Shown: positions 1 to 8,794 of the stretch, one piece after another
Layout of the letters: every line of letters starts with the position of its first letter
Position numbering within the stretch: the stretch's first letter is position 1
Source of the DNA: PALSA-607 sp963825425
Lineage (GTDB): Bacteria > Actinomycetota > Actinomycetes > Acidothermales > Acidothermaceae
Direction: 5' to 3'
Assembly (NCBI GenBank): GCA_963825425.1
Contig: CAWGTF010000010.1
Location: forward strand, 1-64,000
DNA length: 64,000 nt
Notes under the pieces: model-generated
Told to the model about the DNA's origin: nothing
The model's input: the letters and a program-made list of their open reading frames with translations, nothing else
Databases searched by the model: none
Position numbers and translations under genes: made by a program

Positions 1-25
1 TGAACGCACTGTTCTGCCGCCTGGC

Positions 26-50
26 GCGTTCAGCTGACGCAGCTGAACGC
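26..50. repeat. Perfect 11-bp inverted repeat upstream of the DUF222 gene
   Basis: The arms are GCGTTCAGCTG and CAGCTGAACGC, separated by three bases (ACG). The core half-sites GCGTTCA/TGAACGC recur inside the downstream DUF222 gene as shorter palindromes, and the first seven bases of the window (TGAACGC) look like half of another copy. The arrangement could be an operator, a hairpin or a mobile repeat. The function is unknown. Confidence 0.7.
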
Positions 51-826
51 GGCCGCACGGATTAGCCGCCCGAAAGTGTCGGTGGGCGTGGGTAGCGTGC
101 GGTCATGGAACTGGTTGATTCTTCTTCGGTAAGCCGTTCGCTGGGTGAGTTGTCACTCGATGAGCTCGGTAAGTCCATTGTCGATTTCTCGGGTCGGATC
201 GCGGCGGCGGCATCGAGATGGTTGCTCACGGTGGCGGAGTTCGATGCGCGCGAGGGCCATCTGGCGTTCGGGTTGGCGTCGACGGCTCAATGGCTTTCAC
301 ACACATGCGGGATTGCGCACCGCACCGCAGTCGAACACGTGCGGGTCGCCCGGTCGCTCCTGCAATATCCGCGGCTGGCCGCCGAAATGGGCGCAGGTCG
401 CCTGTCGTCTTCGCAGGTGCGCGCGATCAGCCGCATCATCGAGCCGGGTGAGCATGCGCTGGTCGACGACCTGATTGAGGTGGCGCAGCACGGCACGGTG
501 GCACAACTTGAGGTCGTGGTGCGCGGGCTGCGCACCGTCGACCACAACGAGCAGGCCACCGATCCAGGTGAATACCTCAAACAATCCTGGACATCCGACA
601 GCCGCTGGCATCTCTCGGCGCGACTCGACCCCGAGCGGGGCGCGTTAGCCGCGGCGGCGATCGACGCGATCATGCAGCGCGACGGCTGCAGTCCGACCGA
701 TGCTTTCCTGCAGCTTGTCGAAATCGGCCTGGCGAGCCTGGCTGATGCGGGCAATCCGCCGCGAGAGTTACGTGGCGACGAACGCGCCGCGGTGGTCATC
801 CACATGGAGGCCGCGCGGGTGCCGGC

Positions 827-982
827 GCGTTCACCCGAACGCAGCGCAGATGACCCGAGTGACCCGCGTTCAGCGGAACGCGACCCGCACGAGACATCGG
901 TTCCGCGTTCACGTGAACGCGACCCGGATAGTGAGCCGCTGGCACGTTCAGCAGAACGCGACCCGGATCAGGTGTCGATCGT
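827..982 (+). repeat. Four 39-bp tandem repeats with palindromic core, inside the DUF222 gene
   Basis: Palindromes of the form GCGTTC-N4-GAACGC start at 827, 866, 905 and 944, exactly 39 bp apart. The fourth has ACGTTC in place of GCGTTC. In frame they encode four degenerate 13-residue units beginning RSPER, RSAER, RSRER and RSAER. The bases between the palindromes are much less conserved than the core, so the DNA palindrome rather than the peptide appears to be the conserved part. The same half-sites occur in the inverted repeat at 26-50. Confidence 0.85.
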
Positions 983-1273
983 TGCCCGGCCTTACGCGCG
1001 GATCGCCGGTGGGCCCGGTCTTCCCGACCGTGTTGTACTGAGGCTGCTGTGCGAGGGTCGCATCCGCACAGTGATCCACGACAGTGCATCGAACGTGCTC
1101 GACGTCGGGCGATCACACCGCCTGGTGACCGACCGCCAGTACCGCGCCTTACTGCTGCGCCAGCACGGTCATTGCGCCCACCCCGGCTGTCCGAACACCA
1201 AGAATCTGCACGCCCACCACCGCATCCACTGGATCCACGGTGGCCGCACCGACCTCGACAACCTTGTGCTCCT

Positions 1274-3008
1274 GAGGCTGTCGCACGAATCGCGTGTCGC
1301 CGTAGCGTTCAGGGGGTGCTGCGGGAGAATTTGGCATGGCCGTGAATGTGCGTTCTGGGGATGTCGATCAACTGCTGTTGATGCCGTTGTCGGTGCGGGA
1401 TTGGCTGCCTGAGGATCATTTGGCGTTCTTCGTCTTGGATGTGGTCGCTGAGTTGGATGTGTGGCCGTTTCTGAAGGCGCATCGCCTCGATGGTCGTGGT
1501 GGGGCGGTGTATGACCCGGCGATGATGCTGTCGGTGTTGCTCTACGCCTATTGCACGGGTGAGCGATCGTCTCGACGTATTGAGCGGCGGCTGAGCGAGG
1601 ACGTTGCCTATCGGGTATTGGCGGTCAATCAGCGGCCGGATCACGCGACGCTGGCCAGGTTCCGGCGTCGACACCTTGGCGCGATTGCCGGGCTGTTCGG
1701 GCAGGTCCTTGCTTTGTGTGTTCGGGCTGGCCTGGTCGATGCCGGTGTGGTGGCGATCGACGGTACGAAGATCGCGGCTAACGCGTCGTTCTTCGCTAAT
1801 CGCAACCGCGAGGACCTCGAAAAGATCGCAGCTGAGATCTTGGACGAGGCCGAGCGGATCGATGTTGCTGAGGACGAGTTGTTCGGGGACCGTCGCGGCG
1901 ATGAGCTTCCTGCTGAATGGGCGGGCGGGCGGGATCGTCGGGAGCGGATCCGTGCAGCGTTGAGTGAGCTGGATCGTCAAACCAGCCGCGACTTTGAGTC
2001 ACGGCTAGCTGAACGGGCGGAGAAGGAAGCAGCTCTTGGTCGCAAACTGACTGGGCCGAAGCCGAAAGCGGATGCCGCGCGCCGGGCTCAACCGCGGCGC
2101 GCGAACACCACCGATCCGCACTCGCGGGTCATCGCGCAGGCTTCGAAGGGTGTGCTGCAGGGCTATAACGCGCAAGCTGCCGCGACGGTGGAGCAAATCG
2201 TGGTCGCGGCCGAGGTCACCGCGACGACAAATGATCAGAGCCAGTTCGCGCCAATGGCCAGCGCAGTGGCTGAGAACCTCCTCGACGCCGGCTATGACAG
2301 CGGGGTGGGTGTGCTTCTCGCCGACGCCGGCTACTGGAGTGCTGCCAACAGCGCGACCGATGTCGGTGCTGAGGTATTGATCGCGACGCGGAAAAGTCCA
2401 TGGCGCAAGGCCGACAAGCCCGACGACGACAAGCTCGCTGTGTTGGCGAAGGTTAATCGCGGCGAACTATCCCAACGCAAAGCAGGGGAGATCCTCGGCG
2501 TCTCCTACACGTGGGTGCGAGACATGACCAAGCGGTACTTCGGGCAAGAAGGGCAACGGATCACCCGCTCAACTGAACCCGAACCCGCAGAGTGGCTGCC
2601 CGTCATCGAACAACTGGCCCGAGGTGAGATCTCCAAACGGGCAGCCGCTGACCAGCTCACGGTCTCCAACAGCCGCGTCAACACGATGCTCGCCCACGTG
2701 CGAGGCGAAGCCATCGACCCGACGATTGCGCGAGTTGTGATGGACGGCAAGCTGGCCGAGGAACCCAACGCCGAGCGATATAAGAAACGCGGATCAACGA
2801 TCGAACCCGTGTTCGGCAACATCAAAGCCAACCTCGGCTACCGGCGATTCAGTCTTCGCAGCCTTCCAGCGGTCAACAGTGAATGGCGCCTCATCTGCAC
2901 CGCGCACAACATCCTCAAACTGCAGCACACACTCGGCTGATCGGAAACTCTGCCCCTCCCAGCAGCAGCTCAACGCGTCGGCGACACGCGGGTTCGTGCG
3001 ACAGCCTC
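1274..3008 (+). mobile_element. Complete IS1182-family insertion sequence (about 1,735 bp)
   Basis: The left end 1274-1302 begins GAGGCTGTCGCACGAA. The right end 2979-3008, read on the minus strand, begins with the same 16 bases and continues with one or two differences over 29-30 bp. These are the terminal inverted repeats. A single transposase gene (1336-2940) fills the element. It lies inside the HNH domain of a DUF222 gene whose two halves flank it. Rebuilding the host reading frame suggests that only a few bases of target were duplicated; no long direct repeat is visible. Confidence 0.9.
1336..2940 (+). CDS. IS1182-family DDE transposase
   Basis: This 534-residue protein catalyses transposition of the surrounding element. 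The N-terminal part matches IS1182 transposases (LPEDHLAFFVLDVVAELD, YDPAMMLSVLLYAYCTG). Candidate catalytic acids are the Asp in VAIDGTKI (about residue 140), the Asp in LLADAGYW (about 330) and the Glu in TIEPVFGNIK (about 490). Between the second Asp and the Glu lie two similar helix-turn-helix-like segments, NRGELSQRKAGEILGVSYTW and ARGEISKRAAADQLTVSNSR. They probably form part of the insertion domain. The frame is intact and both inverted repeats are present, so the element may still be active. Confidence 0.93.
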   Translation: MAVNVRSGDVDQLLLMPLSVRDWLPEDHLAFFVLDVVAELDVWPFLKAHRLDGRGGAVYDPAMMLSVLLYAYCTGERSSRRIERRLSEDVAYRVLAVNQRPDHATLARFRRRHLGAIAGLFGQVLALCVRAGLVDAGVVAIDGTKIAANASFFANRNREDLEKIAAEILDEAERIDVAEDELFGDRRGDELPAEWAGGRDRRERIRAALSELDRQTSRDFESRLAERAEKEAALGRKLTGPKPKADAARRAQPRRANTTDPHSRVIAQASKGVLQGYNAQAAATVEQIVVAAEVTATTNDQSQFAPMASAVAENLLDAGYDSGVGVLLADAGYWSAANSATDVGAEVLIATRKSPWRKADKPDDDKLAVLAKVNRGELSQRKAGEILGVSYTWVRDMTKRYFGQEGQRITRSTEPEPAEWLPVIEQLARGEISKRAAADQLTVSNSRVNTMLAHVRGEAIDPTIARVVMDGKLAEEPNAERYKKRGSTIEPVFGNIKANLGYRRFSLRSLPAVNSEWRLICTAHNILKLQHTLG

Positions 3009-3276
3009 TGCTATGTGAGCGCCACCACGTGGCTCACCACGCCGGCGAGTTCGAAATCCTGCCCGCCGGTCGGCGGGCAGGTTCCGTTTCGTCGCCTCCG
3101 ACGGCCGCGACCTCAGTGCACCGACCCGACGCCCGGCCAGCCCAGACACCCGACCTCTCGAGGACGAACAGACAGATGTCGCCGCCGACGCCGCCACTCC
3201 ACGATGTGACGGACAACGACTCGACCGTCCCTACGCCATCAGCGTCCTAGCCCAACGCCGGAAAGCTGCCAGCTGA

Positions 3277-3532
3277 CGCCGCGGCCCGCCGATGCGCTGC
3301 CATCGCTGACGTTCAGACAGATGCTGCCGCCAACGCGTCGGCACCACCAGTGCAAACCGGACACTACTGGCGGCGATGACGCACTTCTGAGCCTGGCGCT
3401 GAACGCGAAATCTGCTGCCGTACTTGCGACAACCGAGCATTCATATCGACTAATGCCCGACGTCGCAGGAGCCGAACTCGTTTGAGTGGTCTCGGAGCGG
3501 GCCGTGGCCGACTGACGAGGTATGGAGGTTCG
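3277..3532. other. Intergenic remnant without a recognisable gene
   Basis: No plausible coding frame is seen between the end of the broken DUF222 gene and the next broken gene. Isolated half-sites related to the upstream palindromes occur (ACGTTCA near 3310 and TGAACGC near 3400). The stretch is probably decayed flank of the DUF222 locus. Confidence 0.4.
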
Positions 3533-3987
3533 ATGACATCCCTGACGGACGATCTATCGGCCGGGTCTGAGTGGATCTCGCAGGCTCTATGCTCGTCCGG
3601 CTATGTCGCTGATTTCAGCCCGGCAAGCCTTTGGTCAGTGGACCGATTCCTCGACGATCACGCGCCCGCCGGCCAGCCGCGCCGCTGTGGCCTGCGTCCC
3701 GGCGACGGATCTGGGAAACCCGGCCGCTTCCCTCGGCGCTGGAGACACGGAGCAGGTCCTGCGTTGCAATCTTCGGCGGCCAGTGGCAGACCGACGACGC
3801 GATGGCCCAGGGCGAACTGAACGTCGCCTTGGCGCTGCCAGTCGGCGATGTTGTCTTTCCGGTGCAACGTGTCATGAAGCGGTTCAAGAACGGACCCGAA
3901 GATAGCGTTGCAGCCTACGGAGCCGCATTGGGCCTGGTGGTTGGCACGGATCCGAAACCCGCAAGGCGCCGTCTCTTCGGACGATGA
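3533..3987 (+). pseudogene. Frameshifted conserved hypothetical protein
   Basis: A protein starting MTSLTDDLSAGSEWISQALC can be followed across three frames. Its last part reads GGQWQTDDAMAQGELNVALA followed by VFPVQRVMKRFKNGPEDSV. This resembles a small cytosolic actinobacterial protein family of unknown function whose members end in a similar QRVMKR...GPEDS motif (recognised from memory). At least two +1 shifts are needed, near 3715 and near 3777. It lies beside the interrupted DUF222 gene, so real decay is plausible here, although the same +1 type of break occurs elsewhere in the window. Confidence 0.55.
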
Positions 3988-4016
3988 AGGCACGACTAGG
4001 CCGGATCCATTCAGTC

Positions 4017-5036
4017 TTAGGAGCCGTACATACCGTCGCTGAGGATCGCGTCGTAGACGCGCAGGTAGTCGTCGACCATTCGATCGGCACCGAATCGTGC
4101 TGCGGCACGTGCACTGACCGTGCTGCGATCGAGACCCACAGCCTTAGAAACGGCTGCGACTGCCCCGTCGACGTCATGCACCAGGAAGCCGGTCACGCCC
4201 TCGTCGACGACCTCGGGCATCGACCCTCGCCGGTACGCGACGACTGGAGTGCCGCACGCCATCGCTTCGACGACCGAGAGCCCGAACGGCTCGTCGAAGA
4301 CGATCGGATGAAGCAGGGCTGCGGCCGATCCGAGCACGTCGGCGCGCTGCTGCGGACCGATCGATCCGAGATAACGGATCTGGTCGCCGTCCACGTGTGG
4401 CTGCACTTGCTCGGCGAAATACCGCTCGTCTTGCACGATGCCGCAGATCACCAGACGGCGGCCGGCCCGCTTCGCGATCGTGATCGCGTCGGCAGTGCCC
4501 TTGTCGGGATGGATCCGGCCGAAGACCACGAGCTCGTCGCCTGGCGTGGTGTTCAGCGGCAACTGCGTGAGGTCGACGCCGTGGTAGATCGTCGCGAGGT
4601 AGTCGAGCTCGGGGGAGCGGTCGGCGTCCGAAATCGCGACGTAGTGCGAGCGGGCCCGCTGGTAGGCGGGCAGGATGCCGGCGCCCGAGAACCCGTGGAT
4701 CGTGGTGACCATCGGCGCGGCGCAGTGGGCCGCAAATGCGAGCGGCAGCCAGTCGAGTTGGTTGTGCACGAGGTCGAAGTTCTTTGATTCGGTCAAGGCG
4801 TTGGCGACATGCATCGCCTCCCAGATCCGGCCGTCCATCGACGGGTCCTCGGCGTATCCGTGCGGGCTGATGCCCTGCAGCTGCGCGCTGGTCTGCGAAT
4901 CGAGCGTCGCGAACAGCGTCACGTCGACGCCTCGGGCCACCAGGCCCTCGGTGAGCAGACTCGTCACGAGTTCCCATGGGCCGTAGTGCAAAGGCGGCGT
5001 CCGCCAGGCGATCGGCGCCAGCATCGCGACCTTCAT
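4017..5036 (-). CDS. Glycosyltransferase family 4 protein
   Basis: This GT-B fold retaining glycosyltransferase has 339 residues from the ATG at 5036; an upstream in-frame start at 5114 lacks conserved sequence. The N-terminal acceptor domain has the pattern MKVAMLAPIAWRTPPLHYGPWE. The donor domain carries VVFGRIHPDKGT and the EX7E motif EPFGLSVVEAMACGTPVVAY. The acceptor is unknown. The gene is transcribed away from a GH44 glycosidase, but the two need not be functionally linked. Confidence 0.85.
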   Translation of the reverse strand: MKVAMLAPIAWRTPPLHYGPWELVTSLLTEGLVARGVDVTLFATLDSQTSAQLQGISPHGYAEDPSMDGRIWEAMHVANALTESKNFDLVHNQLDWLPLAFAAHCAAPMVTTIHGFSGAGILPAYQRARSHYVAISDADRSPELDYLATIYHGVDLTQLPLNTTPGDELVVFGRIHPDKGTADAITIAKRAGRRLVICGIVQDERYFAEQVQPHVDGDQIRYLGSIGPQQRADVLGSAAALLHPIVFDEPFGLSVVEAMACGTPVVAYRRGSMPEVVDEGVTGFLVHDVDGAVAAVSKAVGLDRSTVSARAAARFGADRMVDDYLRVYDAILSDGMYGS

Positions 5037-5143
5037 ATGCGCGGGCTCATGCGCACATTCTCCCCGATAAGACCCGGACGTTGGGCCGATGGGGGGAAAT
5101 CGGGCGGAAGTCACCCAATCCAGGACGTCGGGGGCTTAGGCTC

Positions 5144-7717
5144 GTGCGCGTGCGAAGAGGACGACGGGTGGCTCGGGCCGCGGTGGTGGTTGCCGTTGTT
5201 GCTGCGGTGGGCGGCGTGTCCGCGGGTGTGGTGGGCGGCGTGTCCGCGGGTGTGGTGACATCTGCGGCCGCGGCGAGCGCTGGTCCTGCGCTGTCCGTTG
5301 ACGCGGCTGCGGGCCGGCACGCGATTAGCAACGACATCTACGGCATGAACTTCAGCGACGCGTCCCTCGCGACCGAGCTCGGTCTCACCGCTGATAGGTG
5401 GGGCGGCAACAGCACGAGCCGCTACAACTACACGAACAACACCCACAACACCGGCAGTGACTACTACTTCGAGAACATCGTCGACTCGACCTCACTCGAC
5501 TCGTTCGTGGCGACTGATCTCGGGCACGGCGACAACCCGCTGGTCACCGTTCCGGCGATCGGATGGGTATCGAAGAACTCTCCCTCGTCGCATCCGTTCG
5601 ACTGTGGCTTCAAGGTTTCGGTCTACGGAGCGCAGCAGTCGACCGATCCGTTTGACGCGAACTGCGGGAACGGCAAGCACACCAACGGCACTGCGATTAC
5701 CGGCAACTCGCCGTCCGACACGTCGGTGTCTGAAGGCGGCGCTTTCGATCAGGCGATGGTGGCGCACCTGGTGTCGAAGTTCGGCACCGCGGCGACTGGC
5801 GGTGTGAAGAGTTACGAGATCGACAACGAGCCGACGCTGTGGAGCAGCACGCACGTCGATGTGCATCCTGCGCCACTGAGCTACAACGAGTTGTGGACCA
5901 AGTCGCTAGCCGCGGCACAGGGCATTAAGGCCGCAGACCCGAGTGCGACTGTCGATGGGCCGGGCGACTGGGGCTGGTGCGCGTACTTCTATGCGGCCGA
6001 CGATCCAGGCGGATGCGGGCCTGGTCCCGACAAGACCGCGCACGGAAACCTGCCTCTCGCGGCCTGGTACCTGCAGCAGTTCGCCGCTTACGACAAGGCG
6101 AACGGCCAGCGGCTGCTCGACTATTTCGACGAGCACTTCTATCCGCAGGAGACCGGCGTCGCGTTGTCGACGGCCGGCAGCGCCGCGACGCAGGCGCTGC
6201 GGTTGCGGTCGACCCGTGCGCTGTGGGATCCGAGCTACACAGACGAATCGTGGACCGCCGATCTCGGGCTTGGCTCGGTCCAGCTCATTCCGCGGATGAA
6301 GCAGTGGGTAGCGCAGTACTACCCGGGCACGAAGATCGCGATCAGTGAATACAACTGGGGTGGACTCGAGTCGATGAACGGCGCCCTCGCGCAAGCTGAC
6401 GTGCTGGGGATTTTCGGTGCTCAGGGCGTCGACCGCGCACAGTTGTGGAGCCCGCCAGCATCGTCAAGCCCTGGAGCTTTCGCGTTTCGCATGTACCGCA
6501 ACTACGACGGCCACGGTTCGCGATTCGGCGATGAGGGTGTCAGCGCGTCGAGCGCCGACCAAGGTCAACTTTCGGTGTATGCCGCACAGCGTTCAACCGA
6601 CGGTGCGCTGACCGTGCAGGTCATCAACAAGACCGGCAGCGACCTGACGAGCACCCTTTCTGTGCACAACGCATCGACATCAGCGGCCCAGGTATTCACT
6701 TACAGCGCAGCAAATCTGAACGCCATCGTGCAGGGTTCTGACGCCACGTTCTCGGCCGGTTCTGTGTCGCGCACCTACCCCGCGAACAGCATCACGCTGC
6801 TGGTCATCCCGACCAACATCGCGGTGTCTCGAGTCGGCGGCGCGAATCGCGACGCGACCGCGGCGGCAGTTGCGCTCGCAGCGTTTCCGACAGCTGGATC
6901 GGCGAAGGCCGTTGTGCTGGCTCGCGACGACGTCTACGCAGACGGGCTGACCGGCTCGCCGCTAGCCAGCGCACTCGGTGGGCCGCTGTTGTTGACCAAC
7001 CCGACGGTTCTGTCTGCTGATGCGCGGTCGGCGATCACTCACTCATTGTCTTCCGGGGGCACTATTTACCTGCTCGGTGGGACCAGTGCTATTAGCGCCT
7101 CGACTGCGGCGACGCTATCCGGGCTCGGGTACAAGATCGTCCGCCTTGGCGGCGCAGACCGCTACGCGACCGCCGGTCTCATCGCTGATCAGATCGCGGC
7201 CACGCACAGCGTCAGTCATATCTACCTGGCTACCGGTCTGAATTTCCCGGACGCCGAGTCGGCCGCCGACGCAGCGGCGGTGACCAATGGCGTCGTACTC
7301 CTCACCGACGGGACGGCGGTGGCCGCGGAGACCGCGCAATGGGAAGGTGCACACCCGGGCATGACCATCGTGGCGATCGGGGGATCGGCGGCCGCCGCGG
7401 ATCCATCGGCTACGCCGGTGGTCGGTGCGGATCGCTACGCCACGGCAGCGAAGGTCGCCGCGAGCGTCTTGCCGGCCCCCGCCGGTGTCGTGATCGCGAC
7501 CGGCGCGAACTTCCCCGACGGGCTCGCCGGTGCCGCGTACGCCGCGCACTTCGGCTGGGCGATGGTGCTCGTTGCTCCGGGCTCGACGACATTGGACGCC
7601 GACCAGGCCAGCTACTTGCACGCAGCGTCGAGCACCGTGAAGACGCTGGTCACGGTCGGCCAAACTGTCGCGGTGCCGCCAGCCACGGTCAGTGCGGTGT
7701 TGGCAGGGCTTGGCTGA
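5144..7717 (+). CDS. Secreted GH44-type endoglucanase/xyloglucanase with three cell-wall-binding repeats
   Basis: The protein has about 857 residues from GTG 5144 (GTG 5150 is also possible). The first ~45 residues form a signal peptide: an Arg-rich n-region, a Val/Ala core and an AAAASA-like cleavage site. Residues ~50-550 match glycoside hydrolase family 44: GRHAISNDIYGMNF, WGGNSTSRYNYTNN, the probable acid/base Glu in YEIDNEPTLW (~229) and the probable nucleophile Glu in KIAISEYNWGG (~402). Residues ~558-857 contain three cell-wall-binding type 2 (PF04122-like) repeats, marked by RVGGANRDATA, RLGGADRYATA and VVGADRYATAA. The enzyme is probably held on the cell surface and hydrolyses beta-1,4-glucan or xyloglucan. 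The pairing of GH44 with these repeats is less usual than with carbohydrate-binding modules. Confidence 0.88.
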   Translation: MRVRRGRRVARAAVVVAVVAAVGGVSAGVVGGVSAGVVTSAAAASAGPALSVDAAAGRHAISNDIYGMNFSDASLATELGLTADRWGGNSTSRYNYTNNTHNTGSDYYFENIVDSTSLDSFVATDLGHGDNPLVTVPAIGWVSKNSPSSHPFDCGFKVSVYGAQQSTDPFDANCGNGKHTNGTAITGNSPSDTSVSEGGAFDQAMVAHLVSKFGTAATGGVKSYEIDNEPTLWSSTHVDVHPAPLSYNELWTKSLAAAQGIKAADPSATVDGPGDWGWCAYFYAADDPGGCGPGPDKTAHGNLPLAAWYLQQFAAYDKANGQRLLDYFDEHFYPQETGVALSTAGSAATQALRLRSTRALWDPSYTDESWTADLGLGSVQLIPRMKQWVAQYYPGTKIAISEYNWGGLESMNGALAQADVLGIFGAQGVDRAQLWSPPASSSPGAFAFRMYRNYDGHGSRFGDEGVSASSADQGQLSVYAAQRSTDGALTVQVINKTGSDLTSTLSVHNASTSAAQVFTYSAANLNAIVQGSDATFSAGSVSRTYPANSITLLVIPTNIAVSRVGGANRDATAAAVALAAFPTAGSAKAVVLARDDVYADGLTGSPLASALGGPLLLTNPTVLSADARSAITHSLSSGGTIYLLGGTSAISASTAATLSGLGYKIVRLGGADRYATAGLIADQIAATHSVSHIYLATGLNFPDAESAADAAAVTNGVVLLTDGTAVAAETAQWEGAHPGMTIVAIGGSAAAADPSATPVVGADRYATAAKVAASVLPAPAGVVIATGANFPDGLAGAAYAAHFGWAMVLVAPGSTTLDADQASYLHAASSTVKTLVTVGQTVAVPPATVSAVLAGLG
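5207..5254 (+). repeat. Perfect 24-bp tandem duplication in the signal-peptide region
   Basis: Two identical 24-bp units lie back to back at 5207-5230 and 5231-5254. Each begins GTGGGCGGCGTGTCCGCG and encodes VGGVSAGV in frame, lengthening the hydrophobic core of the GH44 signal peptide by eight residues. It looks like a recent replication-slippage event. Confidence 0.95.
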
Positions 7718-7731
7718 GTCTCCGCAAGCTG

Positions 7732-7757
7732 ACCTGCCCTGGCAGGATCGGGCAGGT
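7732..7757 (+). promoter_or_regulatory. 8-bp perfect hairpin overlapping the start of the siderophore-interacting protein gene
   Basis: ACCTGCCC (7732-7739) and GGGCAGGT (7750-7757) are exact inverted repeats around a 10-base loop. The hairpin starts 15 bases after the GH44 stop and covers both the ribosome-binding region and the GTG start (7756) of the next gene. It could act as a partial terminator or occlude translation initiation. No T-tract follows. Confidence 0.5.
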
Positions 7758-8505
7758 GACTGAGCTGCCGAGTGCGCTGCCGACCGTGAGCACGCATCTG
7801 CTAACGGTGGCTCAGGTGGTCGACGTCGGCCCGCGGATGCGCCGCATCAGCCTGGTAGGCGAGGTCTTGGCGGATCTTGCCCCGCTGCCTGGGCAAGACG
7901 TCGTCGTGCACGTTAGCGATGGCCACGGTGGCGGAGTCAGTCGTCGCTACACCATCCGCAATCTCGATCCCGTTACGCGCCGACTCGACCTCGACGTCGT
8001 GATGCATGGACATGGGCCTGGTGCCGCGTGGGCCGCTTCGGTCGCGATTGGCGACGATGTCGAGGTGTTCGGCCCGCGCGGCAAGGTGCCGCTCGCTGAC
8101 GCGAGCTGGCAGCTGTTCGTCGGTGATGAGTCCGCGATCCCAGCGATCGCGGAGATGATCGCCGCGCTGCCAAGCGGGACGGCGGCGGTTGCGGTCATCG
8201 AAGTCACCGACGCCGATGACGAGCAGCTGATCCCTGCGGCGGGGCCGGTCGACGTCCGGTGGCTGCATCGGCTTGACAGGCCGGCAGGCGAGTCGGAGCT
8301 GCTCCAGATGGCGGTCGCGTCGATAGAGATTCCGGACGCCGACCGGCACGCGTACCTGTTCGCCGAGAGTCGGGTGGTGAGACAGCTGCGGGACGACTTG
8401 GGCGGTCGCGGCCTGCGTCCGCAGGAGATTTCGGCGAAGGGTTATTGGAACCTCGGCCGCGTCAGCCAGTCCAGATCGGCCGAAGCTCCATCACTCCGCG
8501 AGTAG
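7756..8505 (+). CDS. Siderophore-interacting protein (FAD-dependent ferric-siderophore reductase family)
   Basis: This 249-residue protein has an N-terminal FAD-binding barrel with SRRYTIRNLDP and HGHGPGAAWA. The C-terminal NAD(P)-binding part has LFVGDESAIPAI and ends with KGYWNLGR, all hallmarks of the SIP/ViuB family, which reduces Fe(III)-siderophores in the cytoplasm. GTG 7756 is the start because the upstream frame overlaps the GH44 gene. No siderophore transporter is adjacent. The last 44 bases overlap the convergent YciI gene. Confidence 0.88.
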   Translation: MTELPSALPTVSTHLLTVAQVVDVGPRMRRISLVGEVLADLAPLPGQDVVVHVSDGHGGGVSRRYTIRNLDPVTRRLDLDVVMHGHGPGAAWAASVAIGDDVEVFGPRGKVPLADASWQLFVGDESAIPAIAEMIAALPSGTAAVAVIEVTDADDEQLIPAAGPVDVRWLHRLDRPAGESELLQMAVASIEIPDADRHAYLFAESRVVRQLRDDLGGRGLRPQEISAKGYWNLGRVSQSRSAEAPSLRE

Positions 8506-8794
8506 CGAACGGGTGCGCCGCGGCGACCTCGATCGCTTCGGCCATGTCGCGGCATTCGAGCAGGTCGAAGCCGCCGAGTATCTCCTTCGTCTCCAGGAAC
8601 GGGCCGTCAGTGACCAGCACCTTGCCGCCGCGCACTCGCACAGCGGCTGCCAGGCGTTCTGGCGCGAGCCGGTCGCCGGCCAACCGCAGCCCGCGCGCCC
8701 CCATCGTCTCGACCCACTCCTCGACGTCTCCTTCGGGGCCAGGCGGAGGCGCGACCGGGGACGTGTCTTGACATACGAGCATCAGGAATTGCAT
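8462..8794 (-). CDS. YciI-related (DGPF domain) protein
   Basis: This small 110-residue protein of the YCII superfamily has a ferredoxin-like fold. It begins MQFLMLVCQDTS and carries the characteristic VTDGPFLETKEILGGFDLLE segment, with a typical AAAHPFATRGVMELRPIW end. Such proteins are often encoded beside ECF sigma factors, but none is visible here. The biochemical role is unknown. Its 3' end overlaps the convergent siderophore-interacting protein gene. Confidence 0.82.
   Translation of the reverse strand: MQFLMLVCQDTSPVAPPPGPEGDVEEWVETMGARGLRLAGDRLAPERLAAAVRVRGGKVLVTDGPFLETKEILGGFDLLECRDMAEAIEVAAAHPFATRGVMELRPIWTG

Larger units (their letters stand above)
105..3276 (+). pseudogene. DUF222 / HNH endonuclease (13E12 repeat family), interrupted by IS1182-family element
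   Basis: The N-terminal DUF222 helical domain is readable from the ATG at 105. A 13-residue repeat region follows (about residues 241-292), then an HNH motif ending HAHHRIHWIHGG...DLDNLVLL at about 1270. The continuation expected for the family (LCERHHVAHHAGEFEI) appears only after the insertion element, from about 3009. Beyond a further frameshift near 3080 the typical end (YAISVLAQRRKAAS, stop at 3274-3276) is still visible. The HNH active site is therefore split and the gene is dead. Genes of this family are abundant multicopy repeats in actinobacteria, possibly mobile, and serve as prophage attachment loci in M. tuberculosis. The downstream frameshift is a -1/+2 change, unlike the +1 breaks elsewhere in the window, which fits real decay. 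Confidence 0.88.

Noticed and set aside
827..959. LexA/SOS boxes
   Set aside because: The actinobacterial SOS box is GAAC-N4-GTTC; the half-sites here are in the opposite order (GTTC-N4-GAAC).
827..982. CRISPR array
   Set aside because: The 39-bp units are direct, contiguous, in frame and without unique spacers; no cas genes are nearby.
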